Positions 1-5,827 of a DNA stretch of 12,100 bases are shown here, one piece after another. The translations under genes were made by a program, and so were the position numbers. Positions within the stretch are counted from its first letter, which is position 1. The number at the start of each line of letters is the position of its first letter. The notes under the pieces were generated by a model, which saw nothing but the letters and a program-made list of their open reading frames with translations, did no database searches and was not told where the DNA came from. The DNA comes from Solirubrobacterales bacterium. GTDB lineage: Bacteria > Actinomycetota > Thermoleophilia > Solirubrobacterales > Solirubrobacteraceae. The stretch lies in contig JAFAZB010000386.1 of assembly GCA_019240015.1 (NCBI GenBank), positions 1-12,100 on the forward strand, written 5' to 3'.

Positions 1-575
1 AGCTGCTGGCGCGCCAGGGCCACACCTACCACGGCGCCGACCTGGTGCGGGTCGTCGACGACGAGCTCCGGGACGTGCCCCGCGACGGAGAGACCGTGGG
101 CGAGGTCGTGATGCGAGGCAACAGCGTGATGATCGGTTACCACGGGCAGGACGAGAAGACCGACGAGGCCTTCCGGGGCGGCTGGTTTCACTCCGGGGAT
201 CTGGCCGTGTGGCACCCGGACGGCTACGTCGAGCTGCGCGACCGTTCCAAGGACATCATCATCTCCGGCGGCGAGAACATCTCGAGCATCGAGGTGGAGC
301 AGACGCTGTCGGAGCATCCATCCGTGCTGGAGGCGGCCGTCGTGGCGACGCCGGACGAGAAGTGGGGCGAGCGTCCGAAGGCGTTCGTCGAGCTCAAGCA
401 GGGCGAGGATGCCAGCGAACAGGACATGATCTCCTTCTGCCGCGATCACTTGGCGCGCTTCAAGTGCCCCGCCGCGATCGAGTTCGGAGAGCTGCCGCGA
501 ACCTCGACCGGCAAGGTCCAGAAGTTCGTGCTCCGAGAACGCGAGTGGGAAGGCCACGAGAAGGCGATCGGCTAG
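1..575 (+). CDS. Acyl-CoA synthetase (AMP-forming), C-terminal part; 5' end outside window
   Basis: Frame is open from the first complete codon at base 3, so the gene begins upstream and only about 190 C-terminal residues are seen. The family activates a carboxylic acid to acyl-adenylate and then acyl-CoA. Visible adenylate-forming-enzyme motifs: GWFHSGDLAVWHPDGYVEL (ATP/ribose-binding aspartate region), RSKDIIISGGENISSIEVE (hinge and C-domain A8 motif), and near the end PRTSTGKVQK with the catalytic A10 lysine. The motif wording resembles the medium/long-chain fatty acyl-CoA ligase branch (AlkK/DmdB-like) more than acetyl-CoA synthetase, but substrate cannot be read from this part. The stop is about 45 bases before the first PhaE-like gene on the same strand, so it may supply acyl-CoA to the PHA genes (inference). 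Confidence 0.93.
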   Translation, partial: LLARQGHTYHGADLVRVVDDELRDVPRDGETVGEVVMRGNSVMIGYHGQDEKTDEAFRGGWFHSGDLAVWHPDGYVELRDRSKDIIISGGENISSIEVEQTLSEHPSVLEAAVVATPDEKWGERPKAFVELKQGEDASEQDMISFCRDHLARFKCPAAIEFGELPRTSTGKVQKFVLREREWEGHEKAIG

Positions 576-620
576 GCTCCGGCCCGATTTGGCTCTCGAT
601 CTGAAAGGGAGGTGCTGACG

Positions 621-929
621 GTGGCTCCGCTCTGGCGCCAGGCATTCGACGCCCTCGAGCGGCCGGTGGCCGCGGTATCCGAGAGCTGGGTCCAAAGCGA
701 CGTCTTCATGGACCTGGCCGCGGCGATGTTCAGGGCGCAGCGGCGGCTCGGGGGCGAGCTCCAGCGCGCCACCGAGCAGTGGCTGCACGCCTGGGGAATG
801 CTCTCCCACGCCGATCTGGCCAAGCTGACGAATCAGATCGCCAGCGTGGAGCGTCAGCTGCGCGAGCTGCGGCGTGAGCTCGAGCAAGGGTCATCGGAGC
901 CCCGGGCGCCGGCGAGCGAGGCGGCGTGA
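621..929 (+). CDS. Short PhaE-like PHA synthase subunit (copy 1)
   Basis: A 102-residue, mostly helical protein. The chosen GTG at 621 has a good ribosome binding site, GGGAGG at 607-612, eight bases upstream; a GTG at 612 in the same frame lies inside that site and is less likely. Residues around WVQSDVFMDL, QRRL, WGMLSHADL and ERQLRELRREL resemble the C-terminal part of PhaE (class III PHA synthase subunit; family knowledge: a conserved 'LGLPTR-EL-ELRREL'-like tail). PhaE is normally about 300 residues or more, so this is a mini version. It ends in a heptad-like coiled-coil segment. The stop overlaps the phaC start by one base (TGATG), which suggests translational coupling. It is clearly paralogous to the protein at 1985-2311. 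A phasin-like granule role is the alternative. Confidence 0.75.
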   Translation: MAPLWRQAFDALERPVAAVSESWVQSDVFMDLAAAMFRAQRRLGGELQRATEQWLHAWGMLSHADLAKLTNQIASVERQLRELRRELEQGSSEPRAPASEAA

Positions 930-1975
930 TGGCGCCCACCCTGCTCGAACGTCAGGTGCTACGGGCCCGCAACGGCCTCGCCGTGCTGGCCGGCGAGAAC
1001 CGGCCCCCGGTGGCGCAGAGCCCCCGCGACCTGATCTGGAGGCGAGACAAGGCGAGGCTCTGGCGCTATCGCTCCGAGGGCCCGCGGTACCGACCGCCGG
1101 TGCTGATCGTCCACAGCCTCGTGAGCAAGAGCTACGTGCTCGACCTGCTGCCCAACACCAGCATGGTGCGCTACCTGGTCGGCGAGGGCTTCGACCTGTT
1201 CCTGCTCGACTGGGTCCCGCCGGACGCGGCCGACGCCGAGAACACGCTCGAGACGTACGTCGAGGACTACATCCCGGGGGCCATCCAGGCCCTGCTCCGG
1301 GAGTCGGGCGCAGAGGAGGTGTCGCTGATCGGCTACTGCTTCGGCGGCGTGCTCACGCTGCTGCTGACGGCGGGACATCCAGAGCTGCCGATCCGAAACC
1401 TGGTCGTGATGGCCACGCCCTGCGATTACCGCGAGATGGGCTTCATGAGCAACATGTTCCGCGAGCGTCGTCTCGATCCCGGGGACGTGATCGACGACAT
1501 CGGGCTGGTTCCGGCACGTGCCCTCGACGAGGGCTTTCAGACGCTGAAGCCGACCGATCAGCTGGTCCAGAGCGTCAACCTGTTCCAGAACCTCTGGAAC
1601 GACGAGTTCCTCGAAGGGTTCCTGGCGATCAGCCAATGGGCGCGTGACCAGGTGCCGTTCCCCGGCGGAGTGTTTCGCCAGACGGTCGACGTGCTGATCA
1701 GGCGCAACGCGCTCGCCGAGGGCGTGATCCCATTCGGGCGCGGAGAGGTCCGCTTGGCGGACATCGGGTGCCCGTTCCTGAACGCGTTCGCCGAGCAGGA
1801 CGGGATCACCCCCGCTGCTTCCTCGGAGCCGCTGACCCGTCTGGTGGGCTCGGATGACGCCACCGAGCTGCGCCTGGAGTCCGGACACGTGGGGTTCGTC
1901 GCCGGGCGGCAGGCGGCCAAGGTGGCGCGCCCGCAGATCGCAGACTGGATCCGGCAGCGCAGTGAGGAGCTCTAG
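929..1975 (+). CDS. phaC: Class III-type poly(3-hydroxyalkanoate) synthase PhaC
   Basis: A 348-residue alpha/beta-hydrolase-fold enzyme that polymerises (R)-3-hydroxyacyl-CoA into polyester at granule surfaces. The length fits class III PhaC (about 355) rather than class I (about 590). The nucleophile motif GYCFGG (G-x-C-x-G-G) places the catalytic Cys at residue 137, with Asp in AEQDGITP at 291 and His in SGHVGF at 320. The 154 and 29 residue spacings agree with the Cys149/Asp302/His331 arrangement I recall for Allochromatium PhaC. Other family hallmarks are LIVHSLVSKSYVLDLLP near residue 60, DLFLLDW at 89-95, and NLVVMATPCDY. ATG at 929 overlaps the previous stop by one base; an in-frame GTG at 926 is possible. 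It is flanked on both sides by short PhaE-like genes. Confidence 0.95.
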   Translation: MAPTLLERQVLRARNGLAVLAGENRPPVAQSPRDLIWRRDKARLWRYRSEGPRYRPPVLIVHSLVSKSYVLDLLPNTSMVRYLVGEGFDLFLLDWVPPDAADAENTLETYVEDYIPGAIQALLRESGAEEVSLIGYCFGGVLTLLLTAGHPELPIRNLVVMATPCDYREMGFMSNMFRERRLDPGDVIDDIGLVPARALDEGFQTLKPTDQLVQSVNLFQNLWNDEFLEGFLAISQWARDQVPFPGGVFRQTVDVLIRRNALAEGVIPFGRGEVRLADIGCPFLNAFAEQDGITPAASSEPLTRLVGSDDATELRLESGHVGFVAGRQAAKVARPQIADWIRQRSEEL

Positions 1976-1984
1976 GCGCTCACC

Positions 1985-2311
1985 GTGCTACGCCGGTTGT
2001 TCGACGCGTTCGAGCGGCCGCTGGCGGCGGCATCCGAGGCGTGGGTTCAGAGCGGTGCGTTCATGGACCTACTGGCAGTGGGGTTCAAGCTTCAGCGGCG
2101 GCTCACCGCCGAAACCCGGGATGCGCTCGAGCGAGCGCTGGGCGTGTGGGGGGTGCCCACCCGGGGCGATCTGGTCGCGGTCATCAACCAGCTCGCCGGC
2201 CTGGAGCGCCAGCTGCGAGAGCTCGGCGCGCAGGCGCGCCGCCGGGAGCCAGCGCCGGAGGAGCGCTACCCCAGCGCGCCGTCCGAGCCAGCGCTCGCGG
2301 CACGACGCTGA
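1985..2311 (+). CDS. Short PhaE-like PHA synthase subunit (copy 2)
   Basis: A 108-residue protein, GTG start nine bases after the phaC stop; no strong ribosome site is visible, so translation may be coupled to phaC. It aligns without large gaps to the copy-1 protein over about 85 residues: FDAFERPLAAASEAWVQS, FMDL, QRRL, WGVPTRGDL, NQLAGLERQLREL. The segment WGVPTRGDL followed by an E-R-Q-L-R-E-L helix is close to the conserved C-terminal tail of PhaE ('LGLPTR-EL'). The tail after residue 85 is Arg/Pro/Ala-rich and probably disordered. The last 46 bases overlap the 3' end of the opposite-strand gene at 2266-2832. Likely it pairs with PhaC as an activating subunit or granule protein (inference). 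Confidence 0.72.
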   Translation: MLRRLFDAFERPLAAASEAWVQSGAFMDLLAVGFKLQRRLTAETRDALERALGVWGVPTRGDLVAVINQLAGLERQLRELGAQARRREPAPEERYPSAPSEPALAARR

Positions 2312-2832
2312 CGGGTGCGTTCGGGCTCACGCCCCTCGACCGGGACCGCGAGCGCGTCCAGCACCCGCGGCACCATCGCGTAGAAGGCGGCGGTGACCGT
2401 CAGCTCGACGCGCTGCGCATGGTCGAAGTGGCGCTCGAGCTCGCCGATGATCTCCTCGGGCACGTGACCGGCGATGATCGCATCGGTCAACGCCAGCGCC
2501 GCGCGCTCCTCAGGCTCGAACGCGTCCGAGGTACGCCACATCTCGAGCTCCGCGACCTGGTACTCGGTGACGCCGACCTCGCGCGCCATCCGCCGGTGCT
2601 GATGCCACTCGTACTGGGAGTGATGCAGCGCCGCCGTGCGCAGGATCATCAGCTCGCGCAGCCGGCGGGAGGTAGCCGTATGGCCGCGCAGCGCCCAAGC
2701 GAAGTGGATCCACGCCCGCAGCAGATCTGGCGCGTGGCTCAGCGCGTGGTACAGGTTGACCTGCTGTGCCCCTGCCTCGGCCACGCTCTCCGCGACGTCA
2801 GGCGGCAGGGGTGCGAGGGGGATCGCGGTCAT
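2266..2832 (-). CDS. Carboxymuconolactone decarboxylase/AhpD-like family protein, cysteine-less
   Basis: A 188-residue all-helical protein. The core RRLRELMILRTAALHHSQYE followed by WHQHRRMAREVG matches the CMD-family signature, in which AhpD members carry E...CxxC...H. Here the cysteines are absent, and no cysteine occurs anywhere in the protein, so thiol peroxidase/disulfide chemistry is unlikely. The Glu and His positions of the core remain, as in many actinobacterial CMD-like proteins of unknown substrate. A second typical segment is AALALTDAIIAGHVPEEIIGEL. The ATG at 2832 was chosen because the family begins just before this point; upstream in-frame GTG codons (2850, 2910) run into the aldO gene. 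The gene lies 47 bases after aldO, probably the last of that operon. The 3' end overlaps the plus-strand PhaE-like gene. Confidence 0.85.
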   Translation of the reverse strand: MTAIPLAPLPPDVAESVAEAGAQQVNLYHALSHAPDLLRAWIHFAWALRGHTATSRRLRELMILRTAALHHSQYEWHQHRRMAREVGVTEYQVAELEMWRTSDAFEPEERAALALTDAIIAGHVPEEIIGELERHFDHAQRVELTVTAAFYAMVPRVLDALAVPVEGREPERTRQRRAASAGSDGALG

Positions 2833-2879
2833 GGACCCGCGGTCTGGCACATGCTGAGGCTTGCCCGTAAGCCCGCCCG

Positions 2880-4136
2880 TCAAACCTCCGGTAGGTGGCG
2901 CTCGAGCCACCGGTTGCGAAACGCGCCACGCGGGTCGAGCTGGGCCGCCAGCGCGATGAACGAATGACAGCGGTCATAGCCCGCGGCGATCGTCTCTGGC
3001 TCGGCGAGGAACAGCTTGCCCCAGTGCGGGCGTCCCTGGAGCGGCATCAGCGCCTCCTCGACCGCTGCCAGTGCCCGTTCCACCGGCTGCTGCTGAGGCG
3101 ACCAGGTGAAGTGCAGCGCAACCGAGTCGCGGCCGTAAGCCGGGCTCATCCAGAGGCGGTCGGCGGCGATCGTACGAATCTCCGAGACCTGCAGCACGGG
3201 CCCGATCACCTCCCCCAGGCCACGCATCGCATCGATCGCCGCGACCGCATGCCGGCGAGGAAGCAGGTACTCGGACTGGATCTCCGCGCCGCTGCTAGGC
3301 GTGAACCCCATCCTGAAATGTGGCAACCGGTCCCACCAAGGCCCGGCGGCGCCGAGCTGCGAGGTGCAGTTCGCTGGGTCGAGTCCGGGGATCGGGTGGC
3401 GCTCGCCGCCCGCGGCGGTGGCGCCGAATAGCCGCTCGCCGAGCGTTTCGGTCTCCTCCGAGACGCGGCTCTTCACCCATGCCTGCTCGATCGAGGCGCC
3501 CCAGCGGGTGAACAGGCTGACGCTGTAGCCGCTCCCGGTGATCGCATCGAAGTGCTCGACGAGCGCCTCCCAGCTCAGCCCCTCGAACACGCGCTGGCGC
3601 ATCTCATAGGCGGGCTCGACATCAAGCGTCAGCCGTGTCAGGACTCCGAGCGCGCCCAAGCCGACGACCATGCCGTCGAACTCGGGCTGGCCGCGTCGGG
3701 CGCAGATCACCTCGCCGGTCGAGGTCACCAGCTCCAGCTCGCGGACCGCGGCGGACAGGCTGCCGTTGCCGTCGCCTGACCCGTGCGTGCCCGTGCTGAC
3801 CGCGCCCGCGACCGAGATGTGCGGCAGCGAAGCCAGGTTCGCGAGCGCCATCCGCTCGGCCGTCAGCGCCTGCGCCACCGCACCGTAGGTTTGATTGGCG
3901 GTCAGCGAGACGCACCCGGCGGCGTGGTCGAAGCTCAGCTCCGGCTCGAGCGCGTCGAGCGTCACCAGCTCCGCACAGTCACCGATGTCCGTGAACGAGT
4001 GCGCGGAGCCCAGAGCCTTGAGCTCGGGCGCCGCGGCACAGATCTCGCGTAGCTGCTCGAGCGTCGATGGCCGATGTAGGCGCCGCGCACGGTACGTGTA
4101 GTTGCCCGCCCAGTTGGTACGCCGCATCGGGCGCAC
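2880..4136 (-). CDS. aldO: FAD-dependent alditol oxidase (AldO/xylitol oxidase type)
   Basis: A 418-residue flavoprotein of the VAO family, predicted to oxidise the terminal hydroxyl of polyols such as xylitol or sorbitol to aldehyde with release of H2O2, in the cytosol. The closest family I recognise is Streptomyces AldO, also 418 residues. Matches in order: TNWAGNYTYRA (7), GSAHSFTDI with His46 at the place of the histidine that covalently binds FAD in AldO, LPHISVAGAVSTGTHGSG (FAD pocket), YSVSLFTRWGA, NCTSQLGAAGPWWDRLPHFR, FTPSSGAEIQSEYLLPRR, SEIRTIAADRLW, YGRDSVALHFTW, RPHWGKLF. The EIRT, HFTW and HWGK segments hold the AldO active-site residues. The GTG at 4136 gives the same N-terminal register as AldO; ATG at 4127 is an alternative. 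It starts 18 bases after the DUF1275 stop, so co-transcription is likely. Confidence 0.93.
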   Translation of the reverse strand: MRPMRRTNWAGNYTYRARRLHRPSTLEQLREICAAAPELKALGSAHSFTDIGDCAELVTLDALEPELSFDHAAGCVSLTANQTYGAVAQALTAERMALANLASLPHISVAGAVSTGTHGSGDGNGSLSAAVRELELVTSTGEVICARRGQPEFDGMVVGLGALGVLTRLTLDVEPAYEMRQRVFEGLSWEALVEHFDAITGSGYSVSLFTRWGASIEQAWVKSRVSEETETLGERLFGATAAGGERHPIPGLDPANCTSQLGAAGPWWDRLPHFRMGFTPSSGAEIQSEYLLPRRHAVAAIDAMRGLGEVIGPVLQVSEIRTIAADRLWMSPAYGRDSVALHFTWSPQQQPVERALAAVEEALMPLQGRPHWGKLFLAEPETIAAGYDRCHSFIALAAQLDPRGAFRNRWLERHLPEV

Positions 4137-4154
4137 CGTAGCTAGTGTCGCGAG

Positions 4155-4859
4155 TCATGGGTCGGGCGACGCCGCCCTGGGCAGCAAGTAGAGCGCGACC
4201 GCCAGCACGAGCAACGTGACCGCGAGCGGCAGCGCGGGAGCAGCCGTGCGGGCGTCGACGATCAGCAGCCCGGAGCAACCAGCGCCGACCAGCAGAGCCA
4301 CCAGCACCAGCGCTCGCCGGAGCCAGTCTCGGCGACTGCCGCTCGAGGTGGCGAGGCCCCGGACCAGGCTTGTCAGCGTCCCCGTCACGTAGGTGGTCGA
4401 GACGCCGGCCACGCCAAGCGCCGTGACGGCGCCGGTCTGAACGCCCATCGCGACGCCCGACAGCGCTACCAGCACCGCCTTCAGCCCCATCCCGGGCCGG
4501 CCCGAGGCCGCCAGCCAGCCGGCCAGCAGGGCGGCCTGCGCCACCGCCTCCAACCCGAGCGCGATCTTCACCTCCGCCGACCAAGCCCGATGCCGTTCGC
4601 CGCGTCCGGCGATGCGCGAAGCCACGTACAGGCCCAGGACGAAGGCCACCAGCGAGACCGCCGAGCGCAGCAGCTGCGGCCCGGCGGCCTTTCCTGCGGC
4701 CAACCCCAGCAGGACGATGTTCCCGGTCATATTCGCTGTGAACACGCCCCCCAGCCCGAGGTAGCTGATCGCGTCGACCGCCCCCGTCCCGAACGTCAAG
4801 CAGATCAGGAGCAGATCCGAGACCTCCTCGACGCCGACCCGCGAGCCCGCCCGGCGCAC
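4155..4859 (-). CDS. DUF1275 (YoaK-type) integral membrane protein
   Basis: A 234-residue membrane protein with about six hydrophobic helices. The opening LLLICLTFGTGAVDAISYLG, then GGVFTANMTGNIVLLGLAAG, and later GVAMGVQTGAVTALGVAGVS followed by TTYVTGTLTSLV are the two hallmark segments of DUF1275. The usual QNA of the second motif is QTG here. No biochemical role is established for the family; transport is often suggested. The start is uncertain. The open frame continues to 5135, but that extension reads through GC-rich sequence and a palindrome and looks non-coding. GTG at 4859 leaves a short leader before helix 1. A perfect GAGGAGGT lies inside the frame and would fit a CTG start about 15 codons later. 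It is likely the first gene of the DUF1275-aldO-CMD operon. Confidence 0.88.
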   Translation of the reverse strand: MRRAGSRVGVEEVSDLLLICLTFGTGAVDAISYLGLGGVFTANMTGNIVLLGLAAGKAAGPQLLRSAVSLVAFVLGLYVASRIAGRGERHRAWSAEVKIALGLEAVAQAALLAGWLAASGRPGMGLKAVLVALSGVAMGVQTGAVTALGVAGVSTTYVTGTLTSLVRGLATSSGSRRDWLRRALVLVALLVGAGCSGLLIVDARTAAPALPLAVTLLVLAVALYLLPRAASPDP

Positions 4860-5004
4860 AGCCCCTATGCGGCCTTGGCTCGAGGCACGCAGCAGCGCTA
4901 CCCCCGTGGGTCGGCCGGGAAACGAGGGGGCTGTTGGAGGCGCGGCGGGCGCTTGTCGGCGTGGGGCCGCGCTGTCGCCCGCGGCCGCGCCCCCCGCCCC
5001 CCTC

Positions 5005-5057
5005 GCGAACTTTGGCGATTTGGTTCGGACCCCCCGAACCAAATCGCCAAAGCTCGC
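5005..5057. repeat. Long near-perfect palindromic hairpin
   Basis: The left arm tttggcgatttggttcgg (5011-5028) and right arm ccgaaccaaatcgccaaa (5034-5051) are exact reverse complements: 18 bp, with a five-base loop acccc. Pairing continues outward for six more positions (5005-5010 with 5052-5057) with a single a/c mismatch, so the total is 23 pairs of 24. The stem is far richer in A/T than the surrounding sequence. There is no T-run on either side, so it is not a classical intrinsic terminator. It could be a mobile palindromic unit, a regulator binding site, or a structured RNA element upstream of the DUF1275 gene. Confidence 0.9.
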
Positions 5058-5075
5058 ACCAGGACCCCGGCCCCG

Positions 5076-5097
5076 CGGCCGAGCAACCACTCGGCCG
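5076..5097. repeat. Short inverted repeat
   Basis: Arms cggccgag (5076-5083) and ctcggccg (5090-5097) pair perfectly over 8 bp around the loop caacca. It abuts the next hairpin and lies 18 bases from the large palindrome. It is GC-rich, so a chance origin is possible in this base composition. Confidence 0.6.
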
Positions 5098-5129
5098 GGC
5101 GGGCTGGCGAGCGGTGCGCCAGCCCGCCC
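5097..5129 (-). terminator. GC-rich hairpin, likely terminator of the small gene at 5143-5418
   Basis: Arms gggcgggctggcg (5097-5109) and cgccagcccgccc (5117-5129) form a perfect 13-bp stem with a seven-base loop. It begins 13 bases beyond the stop codon of the minus-strand small gene, the usual place for a terminator. It lacks a U-tract, as many actinobacterial terminators do. The direction is inferred from the neighbouring gene. Confidence 0.6.
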
Positions 5130-5142
5130 CAACACGCGCGGG

Positions 5143-5418
5143 CTAGCTGCGCCAGGCGACGGGTCGCCTGTCCGGCGCAGTCACCGCGTCCCGACGGTTG
5201 ATCCGCTTGCGCGGGGAGAGCTCCTCCATCGCCTCCCCGATCGCTCGCGCGACGAACCGCGCGAGATCTCCCGTGGGATGGCGCGGGCCGGGACGGTAGA
5301 TGCCGTCACGGTCCCGAACCAGCACCGTTGCCAGGCGCTCGCGTCGTCCGTCGGAGTGCACCCGAAAGGTGAACTCCACACAGGCGGCGGTGCGGTCGCG
5401 GTGATCGTCTGAGTACAT
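5143..5418 (-). CDS. Small protein of unknown function (91 residues)
   Basis: I do not recognise a family. The ATG at 5418 has an excellent ribosome binding site (AAAGGAGGTCAGA-ATG), which makes this a convincing gene; the frame upstream to 5478 is leader. The N-terminal half looks like a beta-rich segment (AACVEFTFRVHSDGRRERL, then ATVLVRDRDGIYRPGP), followed by a helix (GDLARFVARAIGEAMEEL) and a basic, probably disordered tail (SPRKRINRRDAV onward). It has one cysteine, no signal peptide and no membrane helix. It follows tatA by 100 bases on the same strand. The ribosome site lies in a predicted RNA stem (5420-5498), so translation may be regulated. A GC-rich hairpin follows the stop. Confidence 0.72.
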   Translation of the reverse strand: MYSDDHRDRTAACVEFTFRVHSDGRRERLATVLVRDRDGIYRPGPRHPTGDLARFVARAIGEAMEELSPRKRINRRDAVTAPDRRPVAWRS

Positions 5419-5419
5419 T

Positions 5420-5498
5420 CTGACCTCCTTTGTTGACCCGAACGCGGACAGGGGCGCGCGCGTTGCAGGCGCGCTCACGTCCCGTTCGAGGAGGTCAG
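5420..5498 (-). promoter_or_regulatory. Leader that can mask the ribosome binding site of the small gene
   Basis: On the minus-strand transcript, CTGACCTCCTCGAACG (5498-5483) comes first. CGTTCG (5444-5439), a nine-base bulge, and AGGAGGTCAG (5429-5420) follow, the last ending one base before the ATG. The 10-bp and 6-bp blocks are exact complements, and an inner gcgcgc/gcgcgc stem (5456-5461 with 5469-5474) can stack inside. The whole Shine-Dalgarno sequence would be paired. This is the design seen in translational on/off leaders, but no known riboswitch class is recognised. Confidence 0.6.
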
Positions 5499-5518
5499 GT
5501 CATCGCAAGCAGGATACC

Positions 5519-5785
5519 TCAGTCCATCTGACTCGAGGCGGTCGAGGCGGGCGGAGCCGCCGCGCTCACGGCGGGTACGGGGACGCCGGCGGCTCGCTCG
5601 ACTGGCTCGGGTGTCGCGGCGACGATCGCTCGCAGCTCGCCGGCGTCCGAACCGACCGACTGCTTGAACTCGCGGAGTCCCGTACCAAGCGAGCGCCCGA
5701 GCTCGGGCACGCGCTTGGTACCGAACACGAGCAGGAGCACCACGAGCAGGACGACGATGTGACCTGGGCTTAGCAATCCGGTCAT
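5519..5785 (-). CDS. tatA: Twin-arginine translocase subunit TatA/E
   Basis: An 88-residue single-span membrane protein of the Tat export channel, which moves folded proteins carrying RR signal peptides across the cytoplasmic membrane. The N-terminal helix GHIVVLLVVLLLVFG is followed at once by the family hinge and amphipathic helix FGTKRVPELGRSLGTGLREF, matching the TatA consensus FGxKxLPELgrslGkglreFK. An Ala/Pro-rich tail follows. The start ATG at 5785 is preceded by AAGGAGA at good spacing. It lies 42 bases after the gene for a Tat-exported ferritin-like protein. No tatB or tatC is present in the window, so this is probably an additional TatA dedicated to, or co-induced with, that cargo (inference). 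Confidence 0.94.
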   Translation of the reverse strand: MTGLLSPGHIVVLLVVLLLVFGTKRVPELGRSLGTGLREFKQSVGSDAGELRAIVAATPEPVERAAGVPVPAVSAAAPPASTASSQMD

Positions 5786-5827
5786 GTGGCTCTCCTTCGT
5801 AGTCGCGATGGCACCGGGCCGCCGGAA

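Larger units (their letters stand above)
4860..5142. other. Gene-free stretch with three consecutive hairpins
   Basis: Between two minus-strand genes. Open frames here are GC-driven and resemble no family. The left part (4860-5004) is G/C-rich with no recognisable signal. The right part holds three inverted repeats (5005-5057, 5076-5097, 5097-5129), listed separately. No clear -10/-35 promoter for the DUF1275 gene was identified. Confidence 0.7.

Noticed and set aside
959..1888. 309-codon open frame on the minus strand inside phaC
   Set aside because: It is antisense to a clear PHA synthase, has no family-like motif, and is the usual mirror frame of GC-rich coding sequence.
4860..5135. N-terminal extension of the DUF1275 protein
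   Set aside because: It would read through the large palindrome and is Arg/Pro/Ala-rich, unlike the family, which begins right at the first membrane helix.
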